Origin: Nitrospirota bacterium
GTDB lineage: Bacteria; Nitrospirota; Thermodesulfovibrionia; Thermodesulfovibrionales; JdFR-85
DNA length: 50,590 nt
Direction of reading: 5' to 3'
NCBI GenBank assembly: GCA_015492645.1
Contig: WGER01000025.1
Location: 1 to 50,590, forward strand
The translations under genes were made by a program, and so were the position numbers. The notes under the pieces were generated by a model that ran no database searches, was not told the DNA's origin, and saw only the letters and a list, made by a program, of their open reading frames with translations. This document shows positions 18,487 to 27,634 of this stretch, one piece after another (the stretch's first letter is position 1; every line of letters begins with the position of its first letter).

Positions 18487-20658
18487 TTATTTCTTCACCA
18501 TTTCCTGCTCTACTTTTGCCTCATCGTATTGCCTGTCTTCTTCTTCGTCAAGTTTTAGTCCCATAGGTCTCCTGGTAAGGAACCTCTCTTTTGCCTCTTT
18601 TATATGGGTGGTCAGGACAATCCCACCAGTGGCACATACAGCGGCACATTTACCACAACTGACGCATTGATCCGGATATTTTAACCACGGCAGATAGATA
18701 CCCTCCTTTTCCGTTTTATACATCTTCAAACCATGAACAATGCAGGCATCAACACAATCAGAACAACCCTCACACTGCTCTGGTACAACCCATGGCAACA
18801 CCTCTTTACCGATTTTTACAGCCTCTACCGGACATACCAGAAAACAGATCTTACACTTGGTACATTGTTCCTTGTCAATAAAGAAACCCTCCGAGGTTTC
18901 TTTGACTGCATTAAATTCACACACTTTCTTACACAATCCGCAGAGTATACATTCTGATGCATCTATTCTGTAAACCCCTATCCCCTTGCAAACATTTGCC
19001 CTACAGAACTTGTCTTTGATGTGCTCTTCATACTCTTCCCTGAAGTACTTTAATGTGCTAAGCACAGGGTTTGGTGCTGTCTTGCCAAGCCCGCAAAGGG
19101 AACCTTCCTTTATATGGTGGGCAAGTCTTTCAAGTCTCTCTAAATCAGCCTCTTCACCCCTGCCAGATGTTATCTTCTCTAATATTTCTAACATGTGATA
19201 GGTACCAATTCTACAGGGTGGACATTTACCACAGGACTCTCTATGGGTAAAGGAGAGAAAAAACCTGGCAATGTCTACCATACAGTTATCTTCATCCATA
19301 ACCACCATACCTCCTGAACCCATCATCGAGCCTGCTTCAATAAGGGAGTCAAAATCGACAGGGAGATCAAGGTGTTCCTCAGACAGACAACCTCCTGAAG
19401 GGCCTCCTGTCTGCACCGCCTTAAATCTCCTGTTATTCAGTATTCCTCCACCAATGTCAAATATGATTTCCCTGAGGGTGATCCCCATGGGAACTTCAAT
19501 AAGCCCTGTGTTTTTGACCTTTCCTGTAAGGGCAAAGACCTTTGTGCCTGGGCTACCTTCTGTGCCTATACTCCTGTAATGCTCTGCACCGTAGAGAATT
19601 ATATATGGCACCTGGGCAAAGGTCTCTACATTGTTAATAACCGTGGGTTTACCCCAGAGCCCCTCTATTGCAGGATAGGGTGGTCTGGGTCTGGGGAATC
19701 CCCTGTAGCCTTCAATGGAACTCAACAGGGCAGTTTCTTCTCCGCATATAAACGCACCTGCTCCCTCACGAATATACACCCAGAAGTTTAGTCCTGTGCC
19801 AAGAATATCCTCACCTAATAGCCCCAGTTCTTCCGCCTGGGCAATCGCGGTCTTCAGATTTTTTACTGCCAGTGGATACTCGTGGCGCACATAAATGAAA
19901 CCATATTCTGCACCTACAGCATATCCACATATTATCATCCCCTCTATTACGCTCTGTGGGTCACCTTCCATGATTGATCTGTCCATGAATGCACCAGGGT
20001 CTCCCTCATCTCCATTGGCAACAACAAACTTTATGTCTGATTCTGTGTTTCTTGCGACTTCCCATTTGATACCGGTGGGAAAACCGGCACCTCCACGCCC
20101 TCTTAATCGAGAGGACTTTATCTCATCTATCACATCATCTGGAGACATGCCAGAGAGGACCTTTTCAAGGGCTACATATCCGTCTCTTTCTATGTAATGA
20201 TAAATATTACATGGGTCTATGGTGCCATTATTCCTCAAGACCACCCGCATCTGTTTTTGGTAGAAAGGTATCTCCTTCATCTGTTTGGCAGGTTCCATGG
20301 TAATTGTATGCCTGTATAAAAGCCTTCTGACAGGGGTCTCTTTAAGGCTCTTCTGTACAATCTCATTCACATGTGCAGGCTTCACCTTTTGGTAGAAATA
20401 TCCTTCTGGTTCTATCCTCATCACCGGGCCTTTTTGGCACAGTCCCTGACAGCCTGTTCTTATCACCTCGTACTCATCTGCGCTGGTCTGATATGCCTTT
20501 TCAAACAAATCTGCAATTTTCCTTGATCCCATGGCGCTACAGGCCGTACCACAACAGATGGCTATTTTCTTCTTTTTAGTAAGAGATGCCCTTTTTAGTT
20601 CCTCTCTCAGTCTTCTCAGTTCATTCAGATTGTTGATTCTCTCTCTGATCTGTACCAC
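18487..20658 (-). CDS. NADH-binding NuoF-like iron-sulfur flavoprotein fused to ferredoxin domains
   Basis: 723 residues. Order: thioredoxin-like 2Fe-2S domain (C36, C40, C70, C74); NuoF FMN/NADH core with GRGGAGFPTG at 187-196 and NGDEGDPGAFMDRS at 215-228; SLBB region; the NuoF 4Fe-4S site at C476, C479, C482 and C522; then four ferredoxin-type CxxCxxCxxxC motifs starting at C570, C599, C629 and C665. This is the arrangement of HydB/NfnB-like subunits that pass electrons between NAD(P)H and ferredoxin-like partners. GTG start with GGGAGG upstream. It directly follows the CODH-like gene, so it is probably that protein's electron outlet or source. The four ferredoxin motifs exceed the usual two. 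Confidence 0.9.
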   Translation of the reverse strand: MVQIRERINNLNELRRLREELKRASLTKKKKIAICCGTACSAMGSRKIADLFEKAYQTSADEYEVIRTGCQGLCQKGPVMRIEPEGYFYQKVKPAHVNEIVQKSLKETPVRRLLYRHTITMEPAKQMKEIPFYQKQMRVVLRNNGTIDPCNIYHYIERDGYVALEKVLSGMSPDDVIDEIKSSRLRGRGGAGFPTGIKWEVARNTESDIKFVVANGDEGDPGAFMDRSIMEGDPQSVIEGMIICGYAVGAEYGFIYVRHEYPLAVKNLKTAIAQAEELGLLGEDILGTGLNFWVYIREGAGAFICGEETALLSSIEGYRGFPRPRPPYPAIEGLWGKPTVINNVETFAQVPYIILYGAEHYRSIGTEGSPGTKVFALTGKVKNTGLIEVPMGITLREIIFDIGGGILNNRRFKAVQTGGPSGGCLSEEHLDLPVDFDSLIEAGSMMGSGGMVVMDEDNCMVDIARFFLSFTHRESCGKCPPCRIGTYHMLEILEKITSGRGEEADLERLERLAHHIKEGSLCGLGKTAPNPVLSTLKYFREEYEEHIKDKFCRANVCKGIGVYRIDASECILCGLCKKVCEFNAVKETSEGFFIDKEQCTKCKICFLVCPVEAVKIGKEVLPWVVPEQCEGCSDCVDACIVHGLKMYKTEKEGIYLPWLKYPDQCVSCGKCAAVCATGGIVLTTHIKEAKERFLTRRPMGLKLDEEEDRQYDEAKVEQEMVKK

Positions 20659-20676
20659 CTCATTACCTCCCTCTTT

Positions 20677-22518
20677 TTATCCCAGAATCTTTCTTGAGTC
20701 CTCTATATGTTCAAGGACATGGTCGAACATCCTTTCAATCTTTTCTTCAAAGACTATTGAGCCCTTAAATCTTTCATGTAATGTCTCTTTTAATATCTCG
20801 TTGACATCTTCTGAAGCCTTAACAGGAGATTTGCCTCCCATGATTACCGGTATCCCTGAAGCAGCAAAACCAAATGCCATTGTGATCTCTTTCTCTGTCA
20901 CCCACTCAGGTGACAACACAACTGCAGGAAGGCTACCGAGATCTCCCTGAGCATATTCACTGACCAATCTGGAGAGTATCATGAGAATCCTCGCATTCTC
21001 ATCACAACTTCCCATATGAAGCAGTGGAGGAACACCTGTTTCACTGAAGAGACGTTTCAACCCGGGGCCAGCCTCTTCCAGGGCGGATTCCATCACTCCT
21101 GTACAGGCAAAAGCAGACGATGCACAACCCGTACTCAGTATCAAGATATCTTCATTTATGAATTCTCTTGCAAGATATGTATGAAGTGCAGTGGCAAGTA
21201 GTCTGGGGTTGTCGCAACCTACGATACAGGCTATTCCCTTAATCTCTCCTTCTCTGAGAGCCATTGCCAGGTTTTTATAGAAGACTGAATTTCCAATCTT
21301 TTCAAGATAGTCCTCTGTGTATCCTGTCTGAAAGGTGAACCTGGCTGTAACCCGTTCTCCCATTCCTGTCCTGTTTGGAAAGTTCTCAATCGCCATCTCT
21401 AATATCCTTTTAGCGCAATCCACAGCCACTTCTGGTTCAAATAAGACTTTCTCAGTACCAGGATAGTGGGCCTTGGGAGATGTGGATATCACCTTTGTAT
21501 GAAAATTGTAGGATATATCTACAATACTGGGCATAATACATTGTGTATCAAGTACAACTGCATCAACTAAACCGGTTAGCAGACAGACCTCTTGGTTGGT
21601 CAATCCGCCTATGTGTGGAGTCCCGTGTTTCATGCAGAAGATGTTTGAAATATTTACGCCCTTTGCTCCCTTCGATTTTGCAAACTCAATAATATCAGGC
21701 ATAGAGGCTACATGTAATAAACTCCATAGCAGTACTGGATTATGTCCTGCCACCACAATATTAACCTCATCTTCTTTCAGAATTCCAAAACCTGCCTCAG
21801 ATGTGAAGTTAGATTGACCAAAAACAATGTCTGTTACAACAGCAGTGATCAATGAACCACCCCACAGGGCTGCCAAACTGACTCTTAATGCTGCATGTAC
21901 TATCCGATCGAGTTCATGCTCTACACCAAAAGAACACCGGTATACGGCCTCAGACAGTTCCCTCTCTATACCCTCTGGTAGAATGTGCCACTGTCTCCAT
22001 CTCTGGAGTGTCTCTTCTGGAACATGCATCAAGTACCAGGATTCTCCATGTTGTCTGCCAATCTCCGACAGTAATGCCTCTGCCACTGCAGTAGATGTAA
22101 CTTTTACATCATTTCTTTCAGGTCTGATGTTCAACTGTTCTGCAAGTTGGTATAGTTTATCAGTATCCTTTATAGTCATTAATCCCGTCTCTTCATTGGC
22201 CACCCTGTATAAGGTGGATGCCATTTCTCTTGCCTGAGTAATATAAACACCTGCGCCCATGGTGGCCATCCTGAGCAGGTTTCTAGCTGCTACTGTTGAC
22301 AATCTATCCCCGCAAACTCCCTTTTCTACCCTATCTTCACTACTCTGTGTGAATCTACATGGTCCCAGATGGCAGACGCTACAGCAGGCACCCGTAGCAC
22401 CGAGGGGGCATGGTTTTATCATCTGAGCCCGATCAAAGCATGTCTCCATCCAATAGGATCTACCCCAATTAATCAATATCTCTGCATACTTGTTACCACT
22501 TAGTTTAAGTTCATCCAT
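20677..22518 (-). CDS. Atypical CooS-type nickel CO dehydrogenase homologue lacking the proton-channel histidines
   Basis: 613 residues, slightly short for CooS. D- and B-cluster cysteines are present (C37 and C45; C46, C49, C54 and C69). All six C-cluster ligands align: H259, C295, C327, C435, C465 and C505, and the catalytic Lys is K543. The region that in CODH-II of Carboxydothermus has H93, H96, H99 and H102 reads Y92, Q95, E98 and S101 here, and the loop after C295 is about six residues shorter. It can probably hold the Ni-4Fe-5S cluster, but ordinary CO/CO2 turnover is doubtful. The ATG has CAGGAG upstream. LarB lies just upstream and the NuoF-like protein just downstream. The alignment was made from memory of the Carboxydothermus sequence. 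Confidence 0.85.
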   Translation of the reverse strand: MDELKLSGNKYAEILINWGRSYWMETCFDRAQMIKPCPLGATGACCSVCHLGPCRFTQSSEDRVEKGVCGDRLSTVAARNLLRMATMGAGVYITQAREMASTLYRVANEETGLMTIKDTDKLYQLAEQLNIRPERNDVKVTSTAVAEALLSEIGRQHGESWYLMHVPEETLQRWRQWHILPEGIERELSEAVYRCSFGVEHELDRIVHAALRVSLAALWGGSLITAVVTDIVFGQSNFTSEAGFGILKEDEVNIVVAGHNPVLLWSLLHVASMPDIIEFAKSKGAKGVNISNIFCMKHGTPHIGGLTNQEVCLLTGLVDAVVLDTQCIMPSIVDISYNFHTKVISTSPKAHYPGTEKVLFEPEVAVDCAKRILEMAIENFPNRTGMGERVTARFTFQTGYTEDYLEKIGNSVFYKNLAMALREGEIKGIACIVGCDNPRLLATALHTYLAREFINEDILILSTGCASSAFACTGVMESALEEAGPGLKRLFSETGVPPLLHMGSCDENARILMILSRLVSEYAQGDLGSLPAVVLSPEWVTEKEITMAFGFAASGIPVIMGGKSPVKASEDVNEILKETLHERFKGSIVFEEKIERMFDHVLEHIEDSRKILG

Positions 22519-22519
22519 G

Positions 22520-23275
22520 TTATCTCCTGTTAAGATTGTTTATTTTATGAGCCAGGTAACCTGCACCAAAACCATTATCGATATTGACTACTGAAACCCC
22601 GGGAACACATGTATTGAGCATTCCGAGCAAAGCAGCCAGGCCGCCAAGGCTTGCACCATAACCTATACTTGTTGGTACAGCAATAACTGGCACATCAACT
22701 ACTCCACCCACAATGCTGGGTAAAGCACCCTCCATACCAGCCACCACTATTAACACATTTGCGGATCTTATGAGGCCTATGTTGTTGAAAAGCCTGTGGA
22801 TCCCCGCTACCCCAACGTCGTACAATCGCTCCACCCTGTTGCCGAGGACCTCAGCAGTAACTGCTGCCTCCTCTGCTACCGGTATGTCAGACGTTCCCGC
22901 TGATATAACAAGAATCGGTCCTCCTCTTCTCTTCTTTCTTCTCTTCCTGATTACTATCATTCTTGCCTGGTCAAAGTATATAGCCTCTTTAAAATGTGTC
23001 TTTACCTGCTCAAAGACCTCCTTCTGGGTTCTGGTAACCATGATACAGTTGCCCGTCCTGTAAAGGGCACTAATTACTGAGATGATCTGTTCAGAAGTCT
23101 TTCCTTCACCAAATATTACTTCAGGGGCACCTCTTCTGATACTTCTATGATGGTCTACTTTTGCAAAGCCCAGATCTTCGTAGGGAAGTACCCTCAACCG
23201 TTCAACTAATGTATTTAAATCAATTTCTTCCTTCTGAAACTTTTTAAGGAGATCTCTCAGTATTAACTCATCCAT
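22520..23275 (-). CDS. larB: LarB, pyridinium-3,5-biscarboxylate mononucleotide synthase
   Basis: 251 residues, full length. The C-terminal half is PurE-like: VVAGMEGALPSIVGG followed by PVIAVPTSIGYGASLGG. LarB carboxylates and hydrolyses nicotinate adenine dinucleotide, the first step toward the nickel-pincer nucleotide. The N-terminal RRGAPEVIFGEGKT stretch is typical of LarB rather than PurE. It overlaps larE by eight bases and ends one base before cooS, so pincer synthesis is locked to the CODH-like gene. Confidence 0.92.
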   Translation of the reverse strand: MDELILRDLLKKFQKEEIDLNTLVERLRVLPYEDLGFAKVDHHRSIRRGAPEVIFGEGKTSEQIISVISALYRTGNCIMVTRTQKEVFEQVKTHFKEAIYFDQARMIVIRKRRKKRRGGPILVISAGTSDIPVAEEAAVTAEVLGNRVERLYDVGVAGIHRLFNNIGLIRSANVLIVVAGMEGALPSIVGGVVDVPVIAVPTSIGYGASLGGLAALLGMLNTCVPGVSVVNIDNGFGAGYLAHKINNLNRR

Positions 23276-24107
23276 CTTCCCTTAACACCTCATTCATTGA
23301 ACCTGTTCTATAACCCTTAAGATCCATTGTGACATATTGAAACCCTATACCCTTCAGGGTATCATGTATCAGGATCCGCAACTGCTGGTCAATAAAAAGT
23401 CTGGTCATTTCTTCGGGTATAAGTTCCAGCCTTGCAATTCCATTATGAGACCTGACCCTGAACTGTGTGAACCCCAAGGATTTCAGGAACTCCTCCGCCC
23501 TCTCAATCTTTTTCAGTTTCTCCTCTGTTATCCACTCACCATAGGGGATCCTTGACGACAGACAGGCAAAGGTGGGTTTATTCCATGTCTTGAGACCCAG
23601 TTCCCTGGACAGTTCTCTGATCTCCTGCTTTGTCAATCCGACCTCTGCCAGAGGGCTTCTAACACCAAGTTCCTGAGCGGCCTTCCTGCCAGGTCTGTAA
23701 TCATGGGTGTCATCATAATTGGATCCGTCCAGGATGTATTGAATGTTGTTGTCAATGGCTATGTCCCTTATTCTGGTAAAGAGTTCTCTCTTGCAAAGGT
23801 AACACCTGTCCGGTCTGTTCTCAGAAAAGCCTGAAACTTCAAGTTCATTGCATAGGATCACGACATGTCTTACACCGATGGATCTCGCAATCTCTAAGGC
23901 CTCTTTAAATTCAGCCTCTGGATATGTGGGAGACTTGGCAGTTACTGCTATCACTCTCTCTTCAAGGACCTCCCTTGCCACCCTCAATAGAAAGGTACTG
24001 TCTACCCCTCCAGAGAATGCAATACAGACACTTCCCATCTCTCTCAACAGGGCCTGCAGTTTCATAAACTTCTCATCTGTACTCAATCTCTCAACAGTCT
24101 TCTCCAT
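23268..24107 (-). CDS. larE: LarE, sulfur-inserting pincer-nucleotide synthase
   Basis: 279 residues. The N-terminal PP-loop SGGVDS (32-37) adenylates the carboxylate substrate. Three cysteines are placed to serve sulfur transfer: C102 and C105 (RCYLCK) and C182 (ACLSSRIPYG). C182 aligns with the sacrificial Cys of Lactobacillus LarE. Having three suggests the type that holds a 4Fe-4S cluster and acts catalytically, which is inference. It is downstream of the LarC-like gene and overlaps larB. Confidence 0.92.
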   Translation of the reverse strand: MEKTVERLSTDEKFMKLQALLREMGSVCIAFSGGVDSTFLLRVAREVLEERVIAVTAKSPTYPEAEFKEALEIARSIGVRHVVILCNELEVSGFSENRPDRCYLCKRELFTRIRDIAIDNNIQYILDGSNYDDTHDYRPGRKAAQELGVRSPLAEVGLTKQEIRELSRELGLKTWNKPTFACLSSRIPYGEWITEEKLKKIERAEEFLKSLGFTQFRVRSHNGIARLELIPEEMTRLFIDQQLRILIHDTLKGIGFQYVTMDLKGYRTGSMNEVLREDG

Positions 24108-24120
24108 TTTTGCCTCCTGA

Positions 24121-24627
24121 TTATATTTTGAGAGTAATTACATCAGTGGATACCTGGAAGGATTTTTCTATTTCATTCCTCAATTCATCAAGGGATTTAT
24201 AATCATCAGACATTTCATTAATAATCCTCTGGAGCATCACGAGAAAGTCATGTTCAACATCTACAGAGATCGGTTCCGATGGGTCCCCTATCACCTTGAA
24301 TCGACACTTGAAATTCCTGCTTTTCCCATTACATAGGACATTTATCGTCTTTTCCAGGAAACTCACCTCAAAAAAGACATGGGTGGTAGAAAGTCTGTGA
24401 TAACCTGAAACCTTAAGTTCTCTTACAAGAAAATCTGCTATATCCTGTTCATTCTTCTGATTAGTGTCTATTATAAGAATATTTCCTGGACGGTTCTTCT
24501 TCGTAATGGTGGGGATGAGTTGTACATTATATGCCCCGATCTCTATAAGTCTCTCCACCGCATATCCAAGGATTTCTCCAGTAACATTGTCTATCTGTGC
24601 AAAGATGAGAATACCTCTTTTTTCCAC
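24121..24627 (-). CDS. LarC C-terminal-domain protein (nickel insertion), stand-alone
   Basis: 168 residues. IDNVTGEILGYAVERL (12-27) followed by KKNRPGNIL matches the C-terminal domain of LarC (IDDMTGEILGY..., KKNRPG), which inserts nickel into the pincer nucleotide in a CTP-dependent reaction. The N-terminal LarC1 part with its metal-binding residues is missing here and is not encoded nearby. GTG start with AAGGAGG at good spacing. It sits just upstream of larE, completing a B-E-C set. It may be a minimal LarC or may work with a LarC1 elsewhere. Confidence 0.75.
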   Translation of the reverse strand: MEKRGILIFAQIDNVTGEILGYAVERLIEIGAYNVQLIPTITKKNRPGNILIIDTNQKNEQDIADFLVRELKVSGYHRLSTTHVFFEVSFLEKTINVLCNGKSRNFKCRFKVIGDPSEPISVDVEHDFLVMLQRIINEMSDDYKSLDELRNEIEKSFQVSTDVITLKI

Positions 24628-24671
24628 CTTACCTCCTTCTTTCTGCTAAAACTTAGCAGAAAATGTCATCT

Positions 24672-25100
24672 TCAGAGAAACTCCTCTGCTGAACTGTCGA
24701 AGACACAAACGCCACTGCTATTAAAGATCTCTCTTAAAGAAGAAGGTATCAAAGAGACAAACTCCTTCAATCCATCTGCAGTCAGGACTTCCTTCAGAGA
24801 TGCGAAGACCACCTTAATGGCCTTTTCCGCAGCAGCCCTGTAAGGATAGTTCCCAGCCCTTTGTAGTAAACCTATACAATCTTCACTGGAGGTGTTGTTC
24901 TCTTCTCTTCTAATCTCAGAGACTTGCCAGAGTGATTGTAATTCCTCTGGCAGAATTGAATTGACTCTATGGATATCTCTTTCTGAAAGAAAAACCTTTA
25001 TACAACCGAAGACCGTGAGGACGGTCTTTTTTGCACTCTCCAGATAACAGTAATCACCTAAAACCATTACCCTCTTTAAATACTCACCGGCATTCTGCAT
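24672..25100 (-). CDS. DUF2267-like two-repeat helical protein
   Basis: 142 residues made of two similar helical repeats: AKKTVLTVFGCIKVFLSERD...LPEELQSLW (about 24-58) and AEKAIKVVFASLKEVLTADG...IPSSLREIF (about 89-127). This is the pattern of DUF2267, a family of unknown function related to helical bundle proteins. Three of its cysteines lie in the first half. It lies between the 590-residue protein and the LarC-like gene and may be an adaptor or chaperone of that system. Function not known. Confidence 0.6.
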   Translation of the reverse strand: MQNAGEYLKRVMVLGDYCYLESAKKTVLTVFGCIKVFLSERDIHRVNSILPEELQSLWQVSEIRREENNTSSEDCIGLLQRAGNYPYRAAAEKAIKVVFASLKEVLTADGLKEFVSLIPSSLREIFNSSGVCVFDSSAEEFL

Positions 25101-25109
25101 ATCTATAGA

Positions 25110-26882
25110 TCAGAAATCGAGACCCTTCATAATATCTGAGGCCATTTGAGTGGCCTTTTTTAATGAAGGTGCTGGCATTGAAATAATAACATTTGCCACC
25201 TCTGCTGCCCTTTCTGCTGCCTCTTTGGGATCCATACCCATTGCTGCTGCAACACAGGCACAAACCACCACATCCATGGAACACGCGCCTGAATTAAGCA
25301 GTTCTGTGACAGCCATTCCTACAGAAGCGATGGCATCCATTGTCTCTTTATCACCCTTCAACAGTGCCTCAGGTGCTACCTTTGCAAGGAGATTCTCCCA
25401 TCTGTGAACCTTTCCGTCGATTTTAACCTCAACGTCAATATAAGCATCAAAGGCAAAATACTTCTGAGCAAACTTATGTTTTCTTCTACCGGCACCTGGC
25501 CGAACCTCTAAGAACCGGATATATTCTATATTTTTCCCGAGCATGGTGCTCATCTTTTTTGCAACTGCCTCTGCTATCGCATTTATATGGCGTGTTTGTA
25601 CATCTCTGAGCAGGTCCTCAAATGTCTTACCCTCTTTCATCTGTGTATAGGCATATATAGCCCTCCTGGTAATAGCATTCGTCATTGCCGGCTCTGTTGC
25701 TCTTATAATTGCATCTGTCAACGGGCCACGTTCCAAATACTCTGCACGGCGAGCCAGAATGTTAGTCGCCACAATTGCGTCTTCCTTCTGAAAGTAATCA
25801 TCCAAAGCCTTTTGTAATATAGATACTATCTCTTCCTCGGTTGCTCCTCTTCCATACAAATACAGTGCAAGTGAAGGTGCCGTAACCCAATGGTTCAGAG
25901 GAAGTAGTAGAGGCCCCCCTGCCCTGCCCACACCTAACGCAGCGCCTTCCTTGATTATTGAACATATCTCATTGAACATAATCATACCCACCACAGAAGG
26001 AGTTCCAGAGTCTTTTAATATTATAGCGAGATCCCCGATCACCTTTGCAGTCTTGAGTTCTTCATTCGTGCCCCTTATATGGATTACCTCTGGCATAGCG
26101 GCCTCTTGTACTGCTGCTTCAGCAACGACCTCTGGTGTGCGTGTTACCAAAAACTCGCCATATTCCTCTCCAACATATGCATCTGGATGTATTATCTCCA
26201 GTGTGGCAGCAGTTGCAAGCAATGCTGACATCCATCTGCAGGGTCGCATACCGGCTGATTCGTATGCCTTTAACATGGCCCTTGTGCCGATCCGAGCCAG
26301 TTTCTGACCCAATTTGGGAAAGAGATGGTCCTCACCTATTGCAGAATGCCCCACAAAGGGGCTACCACCGATACCCAAAGGCAGGAGAGTTGGATCGAAT
26401 GGTGCGAGATGTTCCTTCTCAAGGGCCTGATAGATTGCTAAAGTGGCCGCAAATCCGGATATCTTGTTGTTCAGTTTCTCTGTGGGGATTGATGAGACGC
26501 GACCTGAAGGAATCCCGGCGGCCATCCTTGCCACAGCCCCGAGTTTTCTGTTTGGGCAGGGGATCCCACATTGTACGTTCACGCCGGCCCAGTAAAGGAG
26601 GGTTGCCGTTGCCAGGGCAGCATTGGCTGGGTCTGCACCACATTCTATCAACCTCTTAACAGCCTTTCTGGCTATCTCATCAACATCTGTGAATGCCTCA
26701 TTACTGACTTCTAATTTCAGTTTTTTTCCTTTTTTGATCTCCTTAGCAATAATATTGGCAGCCGCCCATATGCCTAAATTAAAGACCCCCCATCCACCAA
26801 GCATTGCATCAAACTTTTCAGTGGTCAAAAAATCAGGTTTGGCAGTAACAGCCCTCAAGGTGGCTACAATCTCTTTTTCCAT
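25110..26882 (-). CDS. Unrecognised 590-residue protein in the nickel/pincer block
   Basis: I do not recognise this family. It is long, soluble-looking and well packed, with no frame breaks and a good ribosome binding site (AAGGAGTG). Striking conserved-looking stretches: NVQCGIPCPNRKLGAVARM (102-120), LGIGGSPFVGHSAIGEDHLF (169-188), AGMRPCRWMSA (210-220), VGRAGGPLLLPLNHW (318-332) and GACSMDVVVCAC (532-543). There are eight Cys and at least nine His that could bind metal or cofactor. It has no obvious LarA motifs. Its place directly upstream of larC2-larE-larB makes it a candidate new acceptor enzyme for the nickel-pincer nucleotide; this is hypothesis, not identification. Confidence 0.85.
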   Translation of the reverse strand: MEKEIVATLRAVTAKPDFLTTEKFDAMLGGWGVFNLGIWAAANIIAKEIKKGKKLKLEVSNEAFTDVDEIARKAVKRLIECGADPANAALATATLLYWAGVNVQCGIPCPNRKLGAVARMAAGIPSGRVSSIPTEKLNNKISGFAATLAIYQALEKEHLAPFDPTLLPLGIGGSPFVGHSAIGEDHLFPKLGQKLARIGTRAMLKAYESAGMRPCRWMSALLATAATLEIIHPDAYVGEEYGEFLVTRTPEVVAEAAVQEAAMPEVIHIRGTNEELKTAKVIGDLAIILKDSGTPSVVGMIMFNEICSIIKEGAALGVGRAGGPLLLPLNHWVTAPSLALYLYGRGATEEEIVSILQKALDDYFQKEDAIVATNILARRAEYLERGPLTDAIIRATEPAMTNAITRRAIYAYTQMKEGKTFEDLLRDVQTRHINAIAEAVAKKMSTMLGKNIEYIRFLEVRPGAGRRKHKFAQKYFAFDAYIDVEVKIDGKVHRWENLLAKVAPEALLKGDKETMDAIASVGMAVTELLNSGACSMDVVVCACVAAAMGMDPKEAAERAAEVANVIISMPAPSLKKATQMASDIMKGLDF

Positions 26883-26913
26883 AATCTACACTCCTTATAA
26901 TTATTTATTAATT

Positions 26914-27615
26914 TTACACCCAAAATTGTTCTTCTGGAGGTGCTGCAAAGTCCGCACCTATAAACTTTTGAGTCTTATAACAGTAAACACCGTATCTGCA
27001 GAACAGGAAGGCCCCTGTGAATACTATAACCGTTAAACGTAATAGTTGTGGCCAACTGGAAGAGTTCTTCAGAATCGAGATTACTGTAGCAGCCCCGATG
27101 GCAATCCCCAGCAGGTTCAGTATAAGAACCGAGTACTTTGTTACTTCCATTCTTGTCTCAGTGGTTATCTCTGACACCTTTGCGATCGTGAACCAGAAGA
27201 ACCATGTGGCAAAAAAAGCCGCCAATCCTATAAAGAGTATAGTGAGAGCAAAGGCGGTAGAGGGACCTTCACCGATAAAGAAATGTGTGAGAATACTTAA
27301 CCCAGCACACGCAACTGCGAGTGACCCAGATATCCTGACACCCTTGTAATGCCAGCCCATATTCTTTATGCCTTCCATGCATGCCTTCAGCAATATCAAG
27401 GCTCCAACATATGTAATAACAGGAGGGAAGGCAAGAGAAGGTGGAAAAACGTACGGTTCTCCCATCATTTTGTGAATATACTGTCCTGCCCAGTCCGGAA
27501 TCCATAGCCCCACAATTGCAGGGATCGCTCCAATCTCTAACCATTTGACCACCTTTGCCTTTGGCCAGCGAGGCTTAATTGTACCTGGTACAACCTTTTT
27601 CTTATATATAGCCAT
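26914..27615 (-). CDS. Polytopic membrane protein, about six segments
   Basis: 233 residues. Hydrophobic segments lie near 28-47, 64-83, 96-115, 121-143, 159-180 and 190-207. The N-terminus is very basic (MAIYKKKVVPGTIKPRWPKAK) and should stay cytoplasmic. A GGAGG site precedes the ATG. No transporter or respiratory family is recognised. It lies between the FMN-barrel proteins and the 590-residue protein, so it may be a membrane anchor or substrate porter of that system. Confidence 0.8.
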   Translation of the reverse strand: MAIYKKKVVPGTIKPRWPKAKVVKWLEIGAIPAIVGLWIPDWAGQYIHKMMGEPYVFPPSLAFPPVITYVGALILLKACMEGIKNMGWHYKGVRISGSLAVACAGLSILTHFFIGEGPSTAFALTILFIGLAAFFATWFFWFTIAKVSEITTETRMEVTKYSVLILNLLGIAIGAATVISILKNSSSWPQLLRLTVIVFTGAFLFCRYGVYCYKTQKFIGADFAAPPEEQFWV

Positions 27616-27634
27616 CGTTACCTCCTCTGTTATT

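Noticed and set aside
25110-26882. Assignment of the 590-residue protein as LarA
   Set aside because: None of the LarA histidine and lysine motifs can be placed, so no such name is given.
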